From JAENVU01 sp031422675 (GTDB taxonomy: Bacteria > Actinomycetota > Acidimicrobiia > IMCC26256 > JAENVU01): a stretch of DNA of 64,000 nucleotides. This document shows positions 9,119 to 17,862 of the stretch, piece by piece (the stretch's first letter is position 1; each line of letters starts with the position of its first letter). The notes under the pieces are model-generated. The model searched no databases. It had not been told where the DNA came from and saw nothing but the letters and a program-made list of their open reading frames with translations. The translations under genes were made by a program, and so were the position numbers. The stretch is from NCBI GenBank assembly GCA_031422675.1, contig JANPMG010000084.1, positions 4,147 through 68,146 on the forward strand. The letters run 5' to 3'.

Positions 9119-9914
9119 CGAGCGACGGTGGCGCGGGCTCCCGGCCCAGCACTCGCATCAGCGGCGCCCAGGAGGGGGGTCGCATCGCCGCTTCGATCCC
9201 GATCCCGTGGACGAGCAGGTCGTGCGTGTCCGGCGCGTCCACCTGGAGCCGCGGCAACCACTCGGTGAACTCGAGGAACATCGGAATGCTGAGCGGCGAA
9301 TCCAGGTAACTCTTCGGCTCGATGCCGGGGAACTCTTGGAAGCAGTTGTGGGTGAAGGTCTGGATGAGATCGAGCGGCTTCATGTCGAGGATCGTCACCA
9401 GGAACCGGGCATCGCCCGCGAGCCCCGATCGCACCAAGGTCTGATACAAGCCCAGGCTGATCAACCCGTCGGTCGATTTCCCCCGATATTCGGCGGCCAC
9501 CGCGAGCGTGGTGACGTCGAACGCGCGGGTGACATCCCAGGTGGTGCCGGTGCGCTCCATCACCTGATCGGTCGGCGCACCCCAAACCTCTTCGATTACC
9601 TGGAACGTCTTCAGCCCTTGGTCGGAGGGGAGGATGATGCGCATCATCCCGGCCGGGAGCCGGCGCCGTTGATCGATGACGCAGTAGAAGACCGTCGACG
9701 CTTCGTACGGTCCGTACTCCGCGTCGAGCAGTTCACGCGGATTCCCGAACGTCTCCTCGAACACGGTGCGCTCGATGTGGCGCGCCAACTCCGACTCCGG
9801 CTCGTCGGCGCCGAACACGTAGACCCCGAACGGTTCGGACGGATTGCCGGCCGCTTCGACCACGCCGGTCGCCAGCTCGCGCAGCTCTTCCTGGACCAGA
9901 TCGAGTTCGGCCAT
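9108..9914 (-). CDS. AHL-synthase/GNAT-fold-like protein, partner of the AdoMetDC-like gene
   Basis: A 268-residue protein that I do not recognise as a named family. Several stretches look like the LuxI/GNAT fold: VFEETFGNP with an acidic turn, a central beta strand TVFYCVIDQRRRLPAGMMRI, and TLAVAAEYRGKSTDGLIS before a helix, where such enzymes bind the acyl or CoA donor. Homology is tentative. The start ATG 9914 shares one base with the stop of the AdoMetDC-like gene (TGATG), and AAGGAG sits 5 nt upstream of it inside that gene, so the two proteins are almost certainly made together. The substrate is unknown. Confidence 0.6.
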   Translation of the reverse strand: MAELDLVQEELRELATGVVEAAGNPSEPFGVYVFGADEPESELARHIERTVFEETFGNPRELLDAEYGPYEASTVFYCVIDQRRRLPAGMMRIILPSDQGLKTFQVIEEVWGAPTDQVMERTGTTWDVTRAFDVTTLAVAAEYRGKSTDGLISLGLYQTLVRSGLAGDARFLVTILDMKPLDLIQTFTHNCFQEFPGIEPKSYLDSPLSIPMFLEFTEWLPRLQVDAPDTHDLLVHGIGIEAAMRPPSWAPLMRVLGREPAPPSLVTR

Positions 9915-10351
9915 CAGAACTCCTTGGCCACGATCTGGGTGGTGGCGAAGCGCGCCTCGGTGAAGGACACTGCGGCGATCGGATCGAACGCCTTGCAGGT
10001 GTAGATGTCGACGCTGAAGAAGAGTCTCGGCGCCTCCCATGCGTAGAAGTGCGCGCCCGAAGTCTCCCAGTGGATCCAGCCCGCCCACCCGAACCGGTCG
10101 GACCGATGCGTCACCGGGTCGGTCAAGGTGACCATCCCGCAGACTTCGCTCAGACTCCGGAGATAGCCGACGATGTCGTCGTCGCTGATCGGTTCGGCCG
10201 GGATCCCTTCGATGACCAGCCGCTGGCGGTGGATCTCGGGCGCAAGGTCGTGCATGGCGGCGCCGTCGAGACTGAACTCGAGGGACGCGTCGGCGCCCGC
10301 GCCGGGTGTGGCCGGTGTTGCAAGTGATGCTGTTGTTTCCACAGTCGTCAT
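9914..10351 (-). CDS. divergent S-adenosylmethionine decarboxylase-fold protein
   Basis: A 145-residue protein that aligns with prokaryotic AdoMetDC (SpeD/SpeH), a pyruvoyl enzyme made by self-cleavage before a serine. Ser98 aligns with the pyruvoyl-forming serine and is followed at the same spacing by Trp105. DIYTC matches the active-site cysteine segment (Cys119), and DP plus the final beta strand also align. However, the classical processing histidine is Tyr103, the ESH triplet is TSG, and His101 lies nearby. A 30-residue Ala/Thr-rich N-terminus precedes the domain. It may act on another substrate; AdoMetDC relatives are known to have become arginine or ornithine decarboxylases. No spermidine synthase gene is nearby. 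Confidence 0.62.
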   Translation of the reverse strand: MTTVETTASLATPATPGAGADASLEFSLDGAAMHDLAPEIHRQRLVIEGIPAEPISDDDIVGYLRSLSEVCGMVTLTDPVTHRSDRFGWAGWIHWETSGAHFYAWEAPRLFFSVDIYTCKAFDPIAAVSFTEARFATTQIVAKEF

Positions 10352-10438
10352 TTGTTGGCCTTGGTCAGCGACAGAACCGGACAATCTACCGGTGCCGGTG
10401 CTCGGCGTCGAGACCGAAGGCCGCAAGCCCCGACTTCT

Positions 10439-10453
10439 ACCACCGACGGTGGT
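10439..10453 (-). terminator. short hairpin just after the BtuF-like gene
   Basis: A perfect 6-bp inverted repeat, ACCACC and GGTGGT around GAC, begins at the last base of the BtuF-like stop codon. No T-run follows. It may attenuate readthrough into the AdoMetDC-like pair. This is weak evidence. Confidence 0.3.
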
Positions 10454-11175
10454 CACCCGAGGGCCGCTCCGAGCCGGGCCAGCGCACTGGCGGTGCGGGT
10501 TCCCCACCAGAACAGGTCACGCCCGTCGACCAGTGCGATACGGGCGCTCGGCACCGCCGCGGCCACTGCGGGAACGTGACGGCCGGCGAATGGATACGGC
10601 TCGTTCGGCAGTACCACCAGGCCGGGAGCCGCGGCGGCCAACTCCGAGAGTTGGACCTCGGAGTAGCGGTCGGCGGCATCGGCAAACGGATTCGACCACC
10701 CGAGATGCTCGAGCACCGACGACCCGTAGGTATCGGACCGCTGGGTCATCCACGGTCGCCGCCAGATCAAGGTCACGGCCGCGCCCGTGATCGGCTGCGC
10801 CGGCGGAATCGGCATCGGTTCGCCTCGCGCATCCGCGCACGCGACCTGCGGGACACCGACTGCCCGCGCGAGTGCCGCGAGGGCGGGGCTCACCTCGTCG
10901 ACGGCGCGCGGCGAGATCGAGTGCACGGTGACTCCGGCGGCCGTAATCGCGCCGGCATCCTCGCGTCGGTTCTCCTCGTCGTTCACCACCACGAGGTCGG
11001 GCGCGAGTGCGAGGACCGCGCCGATGTCCGGATCCTTGGTTCCCCCGACCGTCGGCATTCCCGGCTGCTCGCAGAACCGGGTGCAGCCCACCGGCGTAAC
11101 GCCCAGCGCGATCAGCGACTCCGTCGCCGACGGCACGAGGGAGACCACCCGTATCCCGGACCCGTGACGTGCCAC
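10453..11175 (-). CDS. BtuF-like helical-backbone metal receptor protein
   Basis: A 240-residue protein of the periplasmic-binding-protein type that binds cobalamin or ferric siderophores. RVVSLVPSATESLIALG at the N-terminus and the two-lobe pattern (PDLVVVNDEENR, then PGLVVLPNEPYPF) are characteristic. It has no signal peptide or lipobox, so it is probably cytosolic and not an ABC transport component as it stands. No permease or ATPase gene lies next to it. GTG 11175 lies 8 nt after the PH-SHOCT gene ends, so the two are probably co-transcribed. The ligand is unknown. Confidence 0.8.
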   Translation of the reverse strand: MARHGSGIRVVSLVPSATESLIALGVTPVGCTRFCEQPGMPTVGGTKDPDIGAVLALAPDLVVVNDEENRREDAGAITAAGVTVHSISPRAVDEVSPALAALARAVGVPQVACADARGEPMPIPPAQPITGAAVTLIWRRPWMTQRSDTYGSSVLEHLGWSNPFADAADRYSEVQLSELAAAAPGLVVLPNEPYPFAGRHVPAVAAAVPSARIALVDGRDLFWWGTRTASALARLGAALG

Positions 11176-11183
11176 CGGCGCGG

Positions 11184-11852
11184 CTACATCCGGTCGAGCA
11201 GCTCGGTCTTCTTCTGCTCGAACTCTTCACTCGTGATCGCGCCCTGATCGCGCAACGTCGCGAGCTTGGTGATCTGATCGGCCACGTCCGGTGCCGCGGG
11301 ACTCGCGGGCGCGCTCGATGCCGCGGGATTGCGGTCGGCCAAGGCATCGGCCTGCCAACCCGCCTGGCGGCGGGTGTTCACCTCGATCTGGCGGTACACC
11401 TCTTGTTGCACCATATCGGGGTGCCGCACGTTCTGGAAGTGGCTCTGGCCGTCCTTGCCCGCCGACTCGATGGCAAGGTCGCCGGCGCCGATGATTCGCT
11501 CCCAGAACTTCTGCCCGAACTCGATGTTGTTGACCCGATCAAGCGGCACCTCGGTGCCGCGCTTCGAGATGATCCCCGAACGCGAGATCACCCGGCGGTC
11601 GGTGAGCACGAAATGGGTGTAGGTCCAAGTGAGGTACTTCACCACGACGAAACCCGCATAGATGACGATCGCCGCGGCGAGCACGTAGTTGCCGGCCTTC
11701 GGCGGGTGATTCAGCGTGAGCGTCCACGCGATCAGCACGATCAGCAGCGCGGCACCCGCGAGGATGTGTTTCCAGAAGAACCACCAGTGCGGCTTGAGAT
11801 CGAGAACGACCGTCTCGCCTTCGTTGATGAGCTTCTCGGGATACTGCGGCAT
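11184..11852 (-). CDS. PH (bPH2)-domain membrane protein with SHOCT tail
   Basis: A 222-residue protein. Residues 20-75 hold two membrane helices, around WWFFWKHILAGAALLIVL and the stretch after NHPPKAGNYV. A bacterial PH domain follows (YTHFVLTDRRVISRSGI, then VPLDRVNNIEFGQ). After an Ala/Pro linker the protein ends in a SHOCT motif (LATLRDQGAITSEEFEQKK), usually an oligomerisation element. The function of such proteins is not settled; membrane organisation or stress roles have been proposed. It lies divergent from uvrD2, with 76 nt of shared promoter. Confidence 0.87.
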   Translation of the reverse strand: MPQYPEKLINEGETVVLDLKPHWWFFWKHILAGAALLIVLIAWTLTLNHPPKAGNYVLAAAIVIYAGFVVVKYLTWTYTHFVLTDRRVISRSGIISKRGTEVPLDRVNNIEFGQKFWERIIGAGDLAIESAGKDGQSHFQNVRHPDMVQQEVYRQIEVNTRRQAGWQADALADRNPAASSAPASPAAPDVADQITKLATLRDQGAITSEEFEQKKTELLDRM

Positions 11853-11928
11853 TCACCCAGCCTACGGTCGAGGCCCCAACGCGGCGCGGACGGTTGGGGG
11901 TGTCGTACCGGGTCGGTAGGTTTGGGAG

Positions 11929-13950
11929 ATGACAACCCAACCGGCAGGCGAGCATCTGCTCGTCGATCTCGACGCGTCGCAGCGGCGGGCGGTCGTGGAA
12001 CCGGCGGTTCCCTTGGCGATTCTCGCGCCCGCGGGTTCGGGCAAGACGCGCGTGCTCACCCGGCGCATCGCGTACCAGTGCAGTACCGAGACCATCGAGC
12101 CGAGTCACGTGCTCGCGCTCACCTTCACCCGTAAGGCCGCGGGCGAGTTGCGCGCCCGCCTGCGCCGCCTCGGCGTTCGGGACGGCCTCACCGCAGGGAC
12201 GTTCCATGCGGTCGCGCTGGCGCAGCTCCGCGCCCTCCACGAGCACCGCAACACCACGATGCCCGGCCTGCTGGACCGCAAGGCCCGGATCCTGGCGCCG
12301 TTGATCGGCGCCAAGCGCGGACCGCAGCTGAGCTTGGCCATCACCGAGATTGCGGGCGAAATCGAGTGGGCCCAAGCGCGGCTCGTGAGTCCCGCTGCGT
12401 ACGCCCAGGCCGCCATGAGCGCGGGTCGCACGCCCACCCTGGCCGTCGAGCGCGTCGCCGACGTCTACCGCAAGTATCAGGACGAGAAACGCAAACGGCA
12501 TGTCATCGACTTCGACGATCTCGTACGCCTCTGCGCCCACGCGCTCGACACCGACGCCGAGTTCGCGGCCACGCAACGGTGGCGGTTCCGGCACCTGTTC
12601 GTCGACGAGTTCCAGGACGTCAGCCACGCGCAGCTACGGCTCCTGCGGGCGTGGCTCGGAGAGCGGGACGACCTCTGCGTGGTCGGCGATCCGGATCAGG
12701 CGATCTACTCGTTCGCCGGCGCGGACCCTGGTTATCTCACCCGGTTCGACGAGCACTTCCCCGGCGGCCGAACCGTCCGGCTCGGCGTCAACTACCGGTC
12801 CACGCCCGAAATCGTGGATGCGGCCCGCGCCGTCCTGCCCCGCCGCGATCGGGCCGAGGTCCACGCCGTCGGCCGCCCGGGACCCGCACCCACCATCACC
12901 CGGTTCGCCGACGGCACCGCGGAAGCACGCGGGATCGCCGAGGCACTGCATCGAGCGCACGGCCCCGAGCAACCGTGGGCCTCGATGGCGGTGCTATATC
13001 GCGTCAACGCGCAGTCGGCCCCGTTCGAAGAGTCGTTGCGCCGGGCCGGGATCCCGTTCCGAGTTCGCGGCGATGCGGCGTTTCTCGATCGGCCCGAAGT
13101 GAAGCTCGCGCTGGACGCGCTGGATCATCTCGTCACCGCCACCCCCGGGCGCGAGTTCGCCGAACACCTCGACGATCTCGTGCTGGACGCGGCCGAGGAC
13201 TCCGACGATCGTCGCTCGCACCGCGACGCCGTCGCCCAACTCGGACGCGAGTACCTCACCGTCACCAGCGGTCGGGCCACGCTGCCCGGGTTCCTCGATT
13301 TCCTCCGCACCTCGTTGCGAGGCCAGGACGACGGTGGCATCGGAACGGACGCGGTGGATCTCCTCACGTTCCATCGGGCCAAAGGACTTGAGTGGGACTC
13401 GGTGTTCGTGGCCGGACTGGAACGCGGGCTCGTCCCGATCTCGCACGCGAGCGGGGACTCCGCCGCCCTCGACGAAGAGCGCCGGCTCCTGTACGTGGCA
13501 CTGAGTCGAGCCCAACGGGCGCTGCACGTCTCATGGGCAGCCCAGCGCGACCGCGGCGAGCGGGTCAGCACCCGAACCGCGAGTCCCTACCTCGCCGAAA
13601 TCGAACGCGCGCTCACCGGTGGCGCGGAACCGCCCGTCCCCGCCGACGTCAATCGGCGCAACGCGCGGCAGGCGAAGGCCGCACTCGACACACTCGCCGA
13701 TTCGGAGTTGTCCACCTCCGACCGACAGCTGTTCGACACGCTCGTCAACTGGCGCCGAGACGTCGCGCGCGCGGCCGGCGTCCCGGCCTACGTGGTGTTC
13801 GACAACAAGTCCCTGCGCGCAGTGGCGGGGGCCCGGCCGACCACGGCGCCGGAACTCTTGGACATCGCCGGCGTCGGCCCGGTGAAGCTCGAACGCTACG
13901 GCGCCGCGTTGTTCGAGATCATCAACGAACACGAGACCGCCAGCACCTGA
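11929..13950 (+). CDS. uvrD2: UvrD/PcrA-family SF1 helicase with HRDC domain
   Basis: A 673-residue ATP-dependent 3'-5' DNA helicase. The Walker A motif APAGSGKTR is near residues 34-42, followed by LTFTRKAAGELRAR (motif Ia), FVDEFQDVSHAQ (motif II), GDPDQAIYSFAGA (motif III), VNYRST (motif IV), FHRAKGLEWDSVF (motif V) and LYVALSRAQ (motif VI). The last 90 residues form an HRDC domain with PELLDIAGVGPVKLERYG. This arrangement matches mycobacterial UvrD2, although that protein carries a cysteine-rich linker before HRDC that I do not see here. It acts in DNA repair or unwinding. The ATG is well defined. Confidence 0.92.
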   Translation: MTTQPAGEHLLVDLDASQRRAVVEPAVPLAILAPAGSGKTRVLTRRIAYQCSTETIEPSHVLALTFTRKAAGELRARLRRLGVRDGLTAGTFHAVALAQLRALHEHRNTTMPGLLDRKARILAPLIGAKRGPQLSLAITEIAGEIEWAQARLVSPAAYAQAAMSAGRTPTLAVERVADVYRKYQDEKRKRHVIDFDDLVRLCAHALDTDAEFAATQRWRFRHLFVDEFQDVSHAQLRLLRAWLGERDDLCVVGDPDQAIYSFAGADPGYLTRFDEHFPGGRTVRLGVNYRSTPEIVDAARAVLPRRDRAEVHAVGRPGPAPTITRFADGTAEARGIAEALHRAHGPEQPWASMAVLYRVNAQSAPFEESLRRAGIPFRVRGDAAFLDRPEVKLALDALDHLVTATPGREFAEHLDDLVLDAAEDSDDRRSHRDAVAQLGREYLTVTSGRATLPGFLDFLRTSLRGQDDGGIGTDAVDLLTFHRAKGLEWDSVFVAGLERGLVPISHASGDSAALDEERRLLYVALSRAQRALHVSWAAQRDRGERVSTRTASPYLAEIERALTGGAEPPVPADVNRRNARQAKAALDTLADSELSTSDRQLFDTLVNWRRDVARAAGVPAYVVFDNKSLRAVAGARPTTAPELLDIAGVGPVKLERYGAALFEIINEHETAST

Positions 13951-14000
13951 AGCCTTGCGACCGTAGGACCAACTGCGGCCAACCGCTACCGTCGCACGCC

Positions 14001-15350
14001 ATGCACCGATTCGACGCCGCGACCGACGAGATCGCTCGTCTCTGTTTCGAATACGCCACCGAGCGCCTGCGCATGGACCCGGTGCCGCTCGACCATCCCC
14101 GTTCCCTCGCCGAACTCACTGCGGCCGTCGGCACCACGATCACCGCGTCCGGACACGACCCGACGACCGTGGTCGGCTGGTTCCGAGACGTGTTGGCCCC
14201 GGCGTGTATCTCTGCCGACAGTCCGGCCTTCTTGTCGTTCATCCCCGTCGCGCCCACCAAGGCGAGTCAGTTGTTCGACGTGGTGGTGTCCTCCTCGGCC
14301 ATCTGCGCCAGCGACTGGCTCGAGGGCGCGGGCGCGATCTACGCCGAGAACCAGGCGTTGCGCTGGGTAGCGGACCTCGCGGGCATGCCCGCCGATGCCG
14401 GTGGCGTGTTCGTGTCCGGTGGGTCCGCCGGCAATCTCTCCGCGCTCGTCGCCGCGCGCGCGACGGCCGCGGAGAAACGAACTCGTCCGACCCGGTGGCG
14501 GGTGGCGCTCGCCGACCAAGCCCACTCGTCGCTCGTCAACACACTGCGCATCATGGACGTGGACTCGTTGACGGTGCCGACCGGCCCCGGTGATCGACTC
14601 ACCGGTCCTGCTCTGCGCGCGGCGCTCGACGCCGATCCCGACGCGGACTCGATCTTCGCGGTGGTCGCCACGGCCGGTACCACCAACACGGGGACCGTCG
14701 ACGATCTCGCGGCGGTGGTCGCGGTCGCGCACGAACGGGGCGTGTGGGTCCACGTGGACGGTGCCTACGGTCTCGCCGGACTCGCAGCACCGAGCATTCG
14801 GGACCTGTTCGCGGGCATCGAATCCGCCGACTCGTTCGTCGTCGATCCGCACAAGTGGCTGTTCGCGCCGTTCGACTGCGCGGCGCTCGTCTACCGGGAC
14901 CCCGAGACCGCGCGTCACGTGCATGCGCAGATGGCGCCCTACCTCGATTCGATGCGCGCCACCGAAGAATGGAACCCGGCCGATTACGCGTACCACCTCA
15001 CGCGTCGTGCGCGCGGTCTGCCGTTTTGGTTCTCACTCGCGGTACACGGCACCGACGCGTACCGAGACGCCGTGGAGAAGACGCTGGAGATCGCGCGTGA
15101 CGCAGCCCAACGAATCGACGCGGCACCGCACCTGGAGTTGTTGCGCGACCCCGAGTTGACCGTGGTGTTGTGGCGACGAGCCGGTTGGACGCGTGACCAG
15201 TACTACGCGTGGTCGGACGCGATGTTGCGCGACCAACGCGCGTTTGTGATGCCCACCACCCTCCACGGCGAGACGATCTTGCGCGCCGTCTACCTGAACC
15301 CGGAAACGCCGTCCTCGGTGACCGACGACATCATCGCCTCTCTCGCCTGA
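14001..15350 (+). CDS. PLP-dependent group II amino-acid decarboxylase
   Basis: A 449-residue fold-type-I enzyme of the aromatic-L-amino-acid/glutamate decarboxylase family. The cofactor lysine is in VVDPHKWLFAPFDCAA. The aspartate that contacts the pyridine nitrogen is in VHVDGAYG, and VSGGSAGNLSAL binds the phosphate. ATG 14001 fits the family N-terminus (HRFDAATDEIA); the open frame continues upstream only over uvrD2. It would turn an amino acid into the amine and CO2, but the substrate cannot be read from sequence. About 50 nt separate it from uvrD2. Confidence 0.9.
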   Translation: MHRFDAATDEIARLCFEYATERLRMDPVPLDHPRSLAELTAAVGTTITASGHDPTTVVGWFRDVLAPACISADSPAFLSFIPVAPTKASQLFDVVVSSSAICASDWLEGAGAIYAENQALRWVADLAGMPADAGGVFVSGGSAGNLSALVAARATAAEKRTRPTRWRVALADQAHSSLVNTLRIMDVDSLTVPTGPGDRLTGPALRAALDADPDADSIFAVVATAGTTNTGTVDDLAAVVAVAHERGVWVHVDGAYGLAGLAAPSIRDLFAGIESADSFVVDPHKWLFAPFDCAALVYRDPETARHVHAQMAPYLDSMRATEEWNPADYAYHLTRRARGLPFWFSLAVHGTDAYRDAVEKTLEIARDAAQRIDAAPHLELLRDPELTVVLWRRAGWTRDQYYAWSDAMLRDQRAFVMPTTLHGETILRAVYLNPETPSSVTDDIIASLA

Positions 15351-15382
15351 CATCCGTCGGAGCATCCGGCCGACGTGAGCCG

Positions 15383-16600
15383 TTACGCCGGAGTCTTCCG
15401 GAAAATGTAGAAGGACGACCGGGACGGAGTGAACGATCGGAAATCGCTCCCGAACTCCGCTTGCATCGATCGTTCGAGGTCGACGTCGCGCGTGAAACCT
15501 TCGGCTTCGAACTGACGCTGCCACCACGCGGTGTCCGCCCAGGTCAGATGTCCGTGCATGGGAAACCCATGAGGATCAACGTGCAGAAGCTCGAAGTACG
15601 AGCCGCGTTCCATGGAATCCAGCCATGGTTCCAGGTAGAGCTCGAACACGGTTCCGAAGATCTCGTCATCCCCGAAGGCGGGAATGTTGGCAAAGAGCAG
15701 GCCGTCGTCTGTGAGCAGCGTGCCTATGGACCCGATGAGACCACCGACACTTCGGGGCTGAACGTGTTCGAAGATGTCCAACCCGTACACCAGGTCGTAC
15801 GGCTCCGTGATCACGAGTTCGCGTACGTCGGCTTGGAACACGCGCTGCACCACTGAGGGAATCGCCGCGGCGATGGCCGCGGAACTGATATCGACTCCGT
15901 ACGCGTCGATTCCGAGGTCGGCCAGACACGCCACGACCGCGCCATTCGCGCAACCGAGATCGAGCGTCTTCGTGGGCCCGAGGGCGGCGATCAGTGCCGC
16001 CAGCCGACGCTTGTCGTCGTCGACCACCGTTCCCCAGATCCCGGGGCGGTCGTAGTAGCCGTCCGTCTCGATGCGCTGCTCGATCCAGTCGAAATCCGCG
16101 TCGGACCGGGCGATGTAGCACGGAACGACGCCGGATCGGTCGATCTTCTCGACGTCGACGAAACGATCCGGCGCCACCTCGCGGATGTTCGGGAGTGGAT
16201 AGATCGCTTCGAGGAGTTGCTTGACGTGTTCGTCCGCGCGAATCAGGCGGATCGCCACCGTCCTTCGGGTGTCCAGATTCGTGGAGACCAGTCCGGCGTA
16301 ATGCTCCCGGCCGGACGGGTCCGCGGCGCGACCAAAGAGCTCCTCGTAGAGAAACTCGATGTAGTCGGTTGAATCCTGGGGACCCCGCTCATCCAGGCGG
16401 CTACTCAGCTGTTCGCAGTACTCGTCGGAGGTCGCCAGATCCCTGAGGATCACACCCGTGGTCGCCCCAGCTTGAAGTCGTTCCCGCAGATGTCGGCACT
16501 CGTCCGAGGATGGCTCCCGGCCCAGGAGTTGCCGATGCGCCGAATCCACCAGCGGCGGTATCGGCTCGCCGCGGAACCGGAGACCGAATCGTGACGTCAC
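15383..16600 (-). CDS. DUF4214-like plus SAM-methyltransferase two-domain protein
   Basis: A 405-residue protein. The first 130 residues contain two helical units (VDSAHRQLLGREPSSDEC and FLYEELFGRAADPSGREHY) that look like DUF4214, a module often found beside secreted or glycan-related proteins. Residues 180-405 form a class I SAM methyltransferase with the glycine loop TLDLGCANGAVVACL and VYGLDIFEHV. The combination suggests methylation of a glycan or polyketide-like substrate, but this is inference. It is a single gene facing the decarboxylase, with no clear operon partner. Confidence 0.78.
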   Translation of the reverse strand: MTSRFGLRFRGEPIPPLVDSAHRQLLGREPSSDECRHLRERLQAGATTGVILRDLATSDEYCEQLSSRLDERGPQDSTDYIEFLYEELFGRAADPSGREHYAGLVSTNLDTRRTVAIRLIRADEHVKQLLEAIYPLPNIREVAPDRFVDVEKIDRSGVVPCYIARSDADFDWIEQRIETDGYYDRPGIWGTVVDDDKRRLAALIAALGPTKTLDLGCANGAVVACLADLGIDAYGVDISSAAIAAAIPSVVQRVFQADVRELVITEPYDLVYGLDIFEHVQPRSVGGLIGSIGTLLTDDGLLFANIPAFGDDEIFGTVFELYLEPWLDSMERGSYFELLHVDPHGFPMHGHLTWADTAWWQRQFEAEGFTRDVDLERSMQAEFGSDFRSFTPSRSSFYIFRKTPA

Positions 16601-16697
16601 CGTTCGAAGGTTAGAAGCCCCGTCGTTCCGACCCGTGGCAAACGAAGCGCGTCGAGGACGAACGAGTCATGGGATCAACCCACCCGACCCCGCACCC

Positions 16698-17213
16698 TCA
16701 GCAGGCGGCCCACAGGCCGCGGCCCGCGCGCTTCGCTGCGAGTTGCTCCAGCAACATCGGGCGCGCGTACACGCCGTTCGGCGGGATCACGAGCACCCGT
16801 GCGTAGCCGAGTTCCAACAACCGATCGTTGAACCGGCGACCGCGCACGTAGACGTACGCGAGCAGCCGCCCGTACCGGTCCCGATGCTCCACATCGAGTT
16901 CGAGTTCGACGTGCCGCCCGGCGAGCACCCGATCGGTGTACGCCGACGCCTCGGGGCCGAAACATTCGAGACCCTTGGTGGGGTGGTGCGTCTCGGGCGT
17001 ATCGACACCGAGCAGGCGCACGGTGTCTCGGCCCGACGCGGTCCGCACGTGCACGGTGTCTCCGTCGACGGTCTCGGTCACCTGCGCCGCAAAGCGCGTG
17101 CCGGTGGTCCCGGAGGGGTTCGAGGTGGCCGGGTCGTGAGTGGCGAACCACCACCCCGCGAACGAAGCGGCGGCGAGCACGACCGCCACGACCACGGCCC
17201 GCGGGGGAGCCAT
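16698..17213 (-). CDS. exported thermonuclease-family (SNase) protein
   Basis: A 171-residue protein with an N-terminal hydrophobic helix (residues 5-25) that acts as signal or anchor, then a staphylococcal-nuclease OB fold. Asp50 and Asp52 in VDGDTV, Arg66, Asp71 and Glu74 in RLLGVDTPE, and an arginine near 113 in DRYGR fit the calcium-dependent catalytic site. It probably degrades extracellular DNA or RNA. I chose ATG 17213, which starts directly with the signal; the frame also opens at 17255 but adds a charged, unlikely N-terminus. Confidence 0.9.
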   Translation of the reverse strand: MAPPRAVVVAVVLAAASFAGWWFATHDPATSNPSGTTGTRFAAQVTETVDGDTVHVRTASGRDTVRLLGVDTPETHHPTKGLECFGPEASAYTDRVLAGRHVELELDVEHRDRYGRLLAYVYVRGRRFNDRLLELGYARVLVIPPNGVYARPMLLEQLAAKRAGRGLWAAC

Positions 17214-17250
17214 CTCGCCGACGCTACCCGAAATGTCCGAGATGCTCGGG

Positions 17251-17280
17251 TTCACCGGGATTCACCGGGATTCACCGAAC
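17251..17280. repeat. three tandem 10-bp repeats in divergent promoter
   Basis: Three direct copies of TTCACCGGGA follow one another; the third ends CCGAAC. They lie between the nuclease gene (leftward start 17213) and the LemA-like gene (start 17314). They may be regulator binding sites or a simple replication-slippage repeat. Confidence 0.6.
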
Positions 17281-17313
17281 CGTGAGCCCCGGGTTCTAGG
17301 GTGAGGAGCCGTC

Positions 17314-17856
17314 ATGGAGCGTGCCCGCCGCCTCTTCGGCCTTCTCATCGTGCTCGTCGTCGCCGGCGTCGTCGTCCTCGTCGTGACGGTTCGGCCCGGC
17401 CTTCGCGATGATGCCGATTCCGTCGACACTTCGTGGGCGCCGTTGGTACAACCCCTCGACGCTCGGTTCCAGACCCTGAACGCCGTGGTCGAACGGCTCA
17501 AGGCCAATGGGGCGGGCAGCCGCACCGCCACCGTCGAGCTCGCGCGACTGTTGGAGCGCTGGCGGGTCATCCGCGCCGGCACCGACAGCGCGGACCAGGT
17601 CGAAACTGCGAACCGCATCGAAGCCGTCGCCGCCCGCGCCCGGGCCTTGGCCGGCACCGCTCGGCTGAACGGAGCCGCGCCATTGCAAAGCGCGTTCGCT
17701 GCGTTCGAGAAAACCCGCTCGCCGATCGTCGGAGCACTCAATGCGTACAATGATCGCGTCGGCGCCTATCAGCAACGGCGCGACAGCTTCTGGAGCCAGA
17801 TCGTGGCCGAGCTCGACGGCTATCCCATGCGACCGACCCTGCAACTCGCGGGCTGA
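17314..17856 (+). CDS. LemA-like membrane-anchored helical protein
   Basis: A 180-residue protein with one N-terminal membrane helix (residues 8-27), then an all-helical exported part. The spacing of helices and the C-terminal YNDRVGAYQQRRDSFW, close to the YNxxVxxYN pattern, recall LemA proteins, whose function is unknown. Resemblance is moderate. It is followed after 6 nt by purK and is probably co-transcribed with it, but no functional link is known. Confidence 0.65.
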   Translation: MERARRLFGLLIVLVVAGVVVLVVTVRPGLRDDADSVDTSWAPLVQPLDARFQTLNAVVERLKANGAGSRTATVELARLLERWRVIRAGTDSADQVETANRIEAVAARARALAGTARLNGAAPLQSAFAAFEKTRSPIVGALNAYNDRVGAYQQRRDSFWSQIVAELDGYPMRPTLQLAG

Positions 17857-17862
17857 GCTGCG

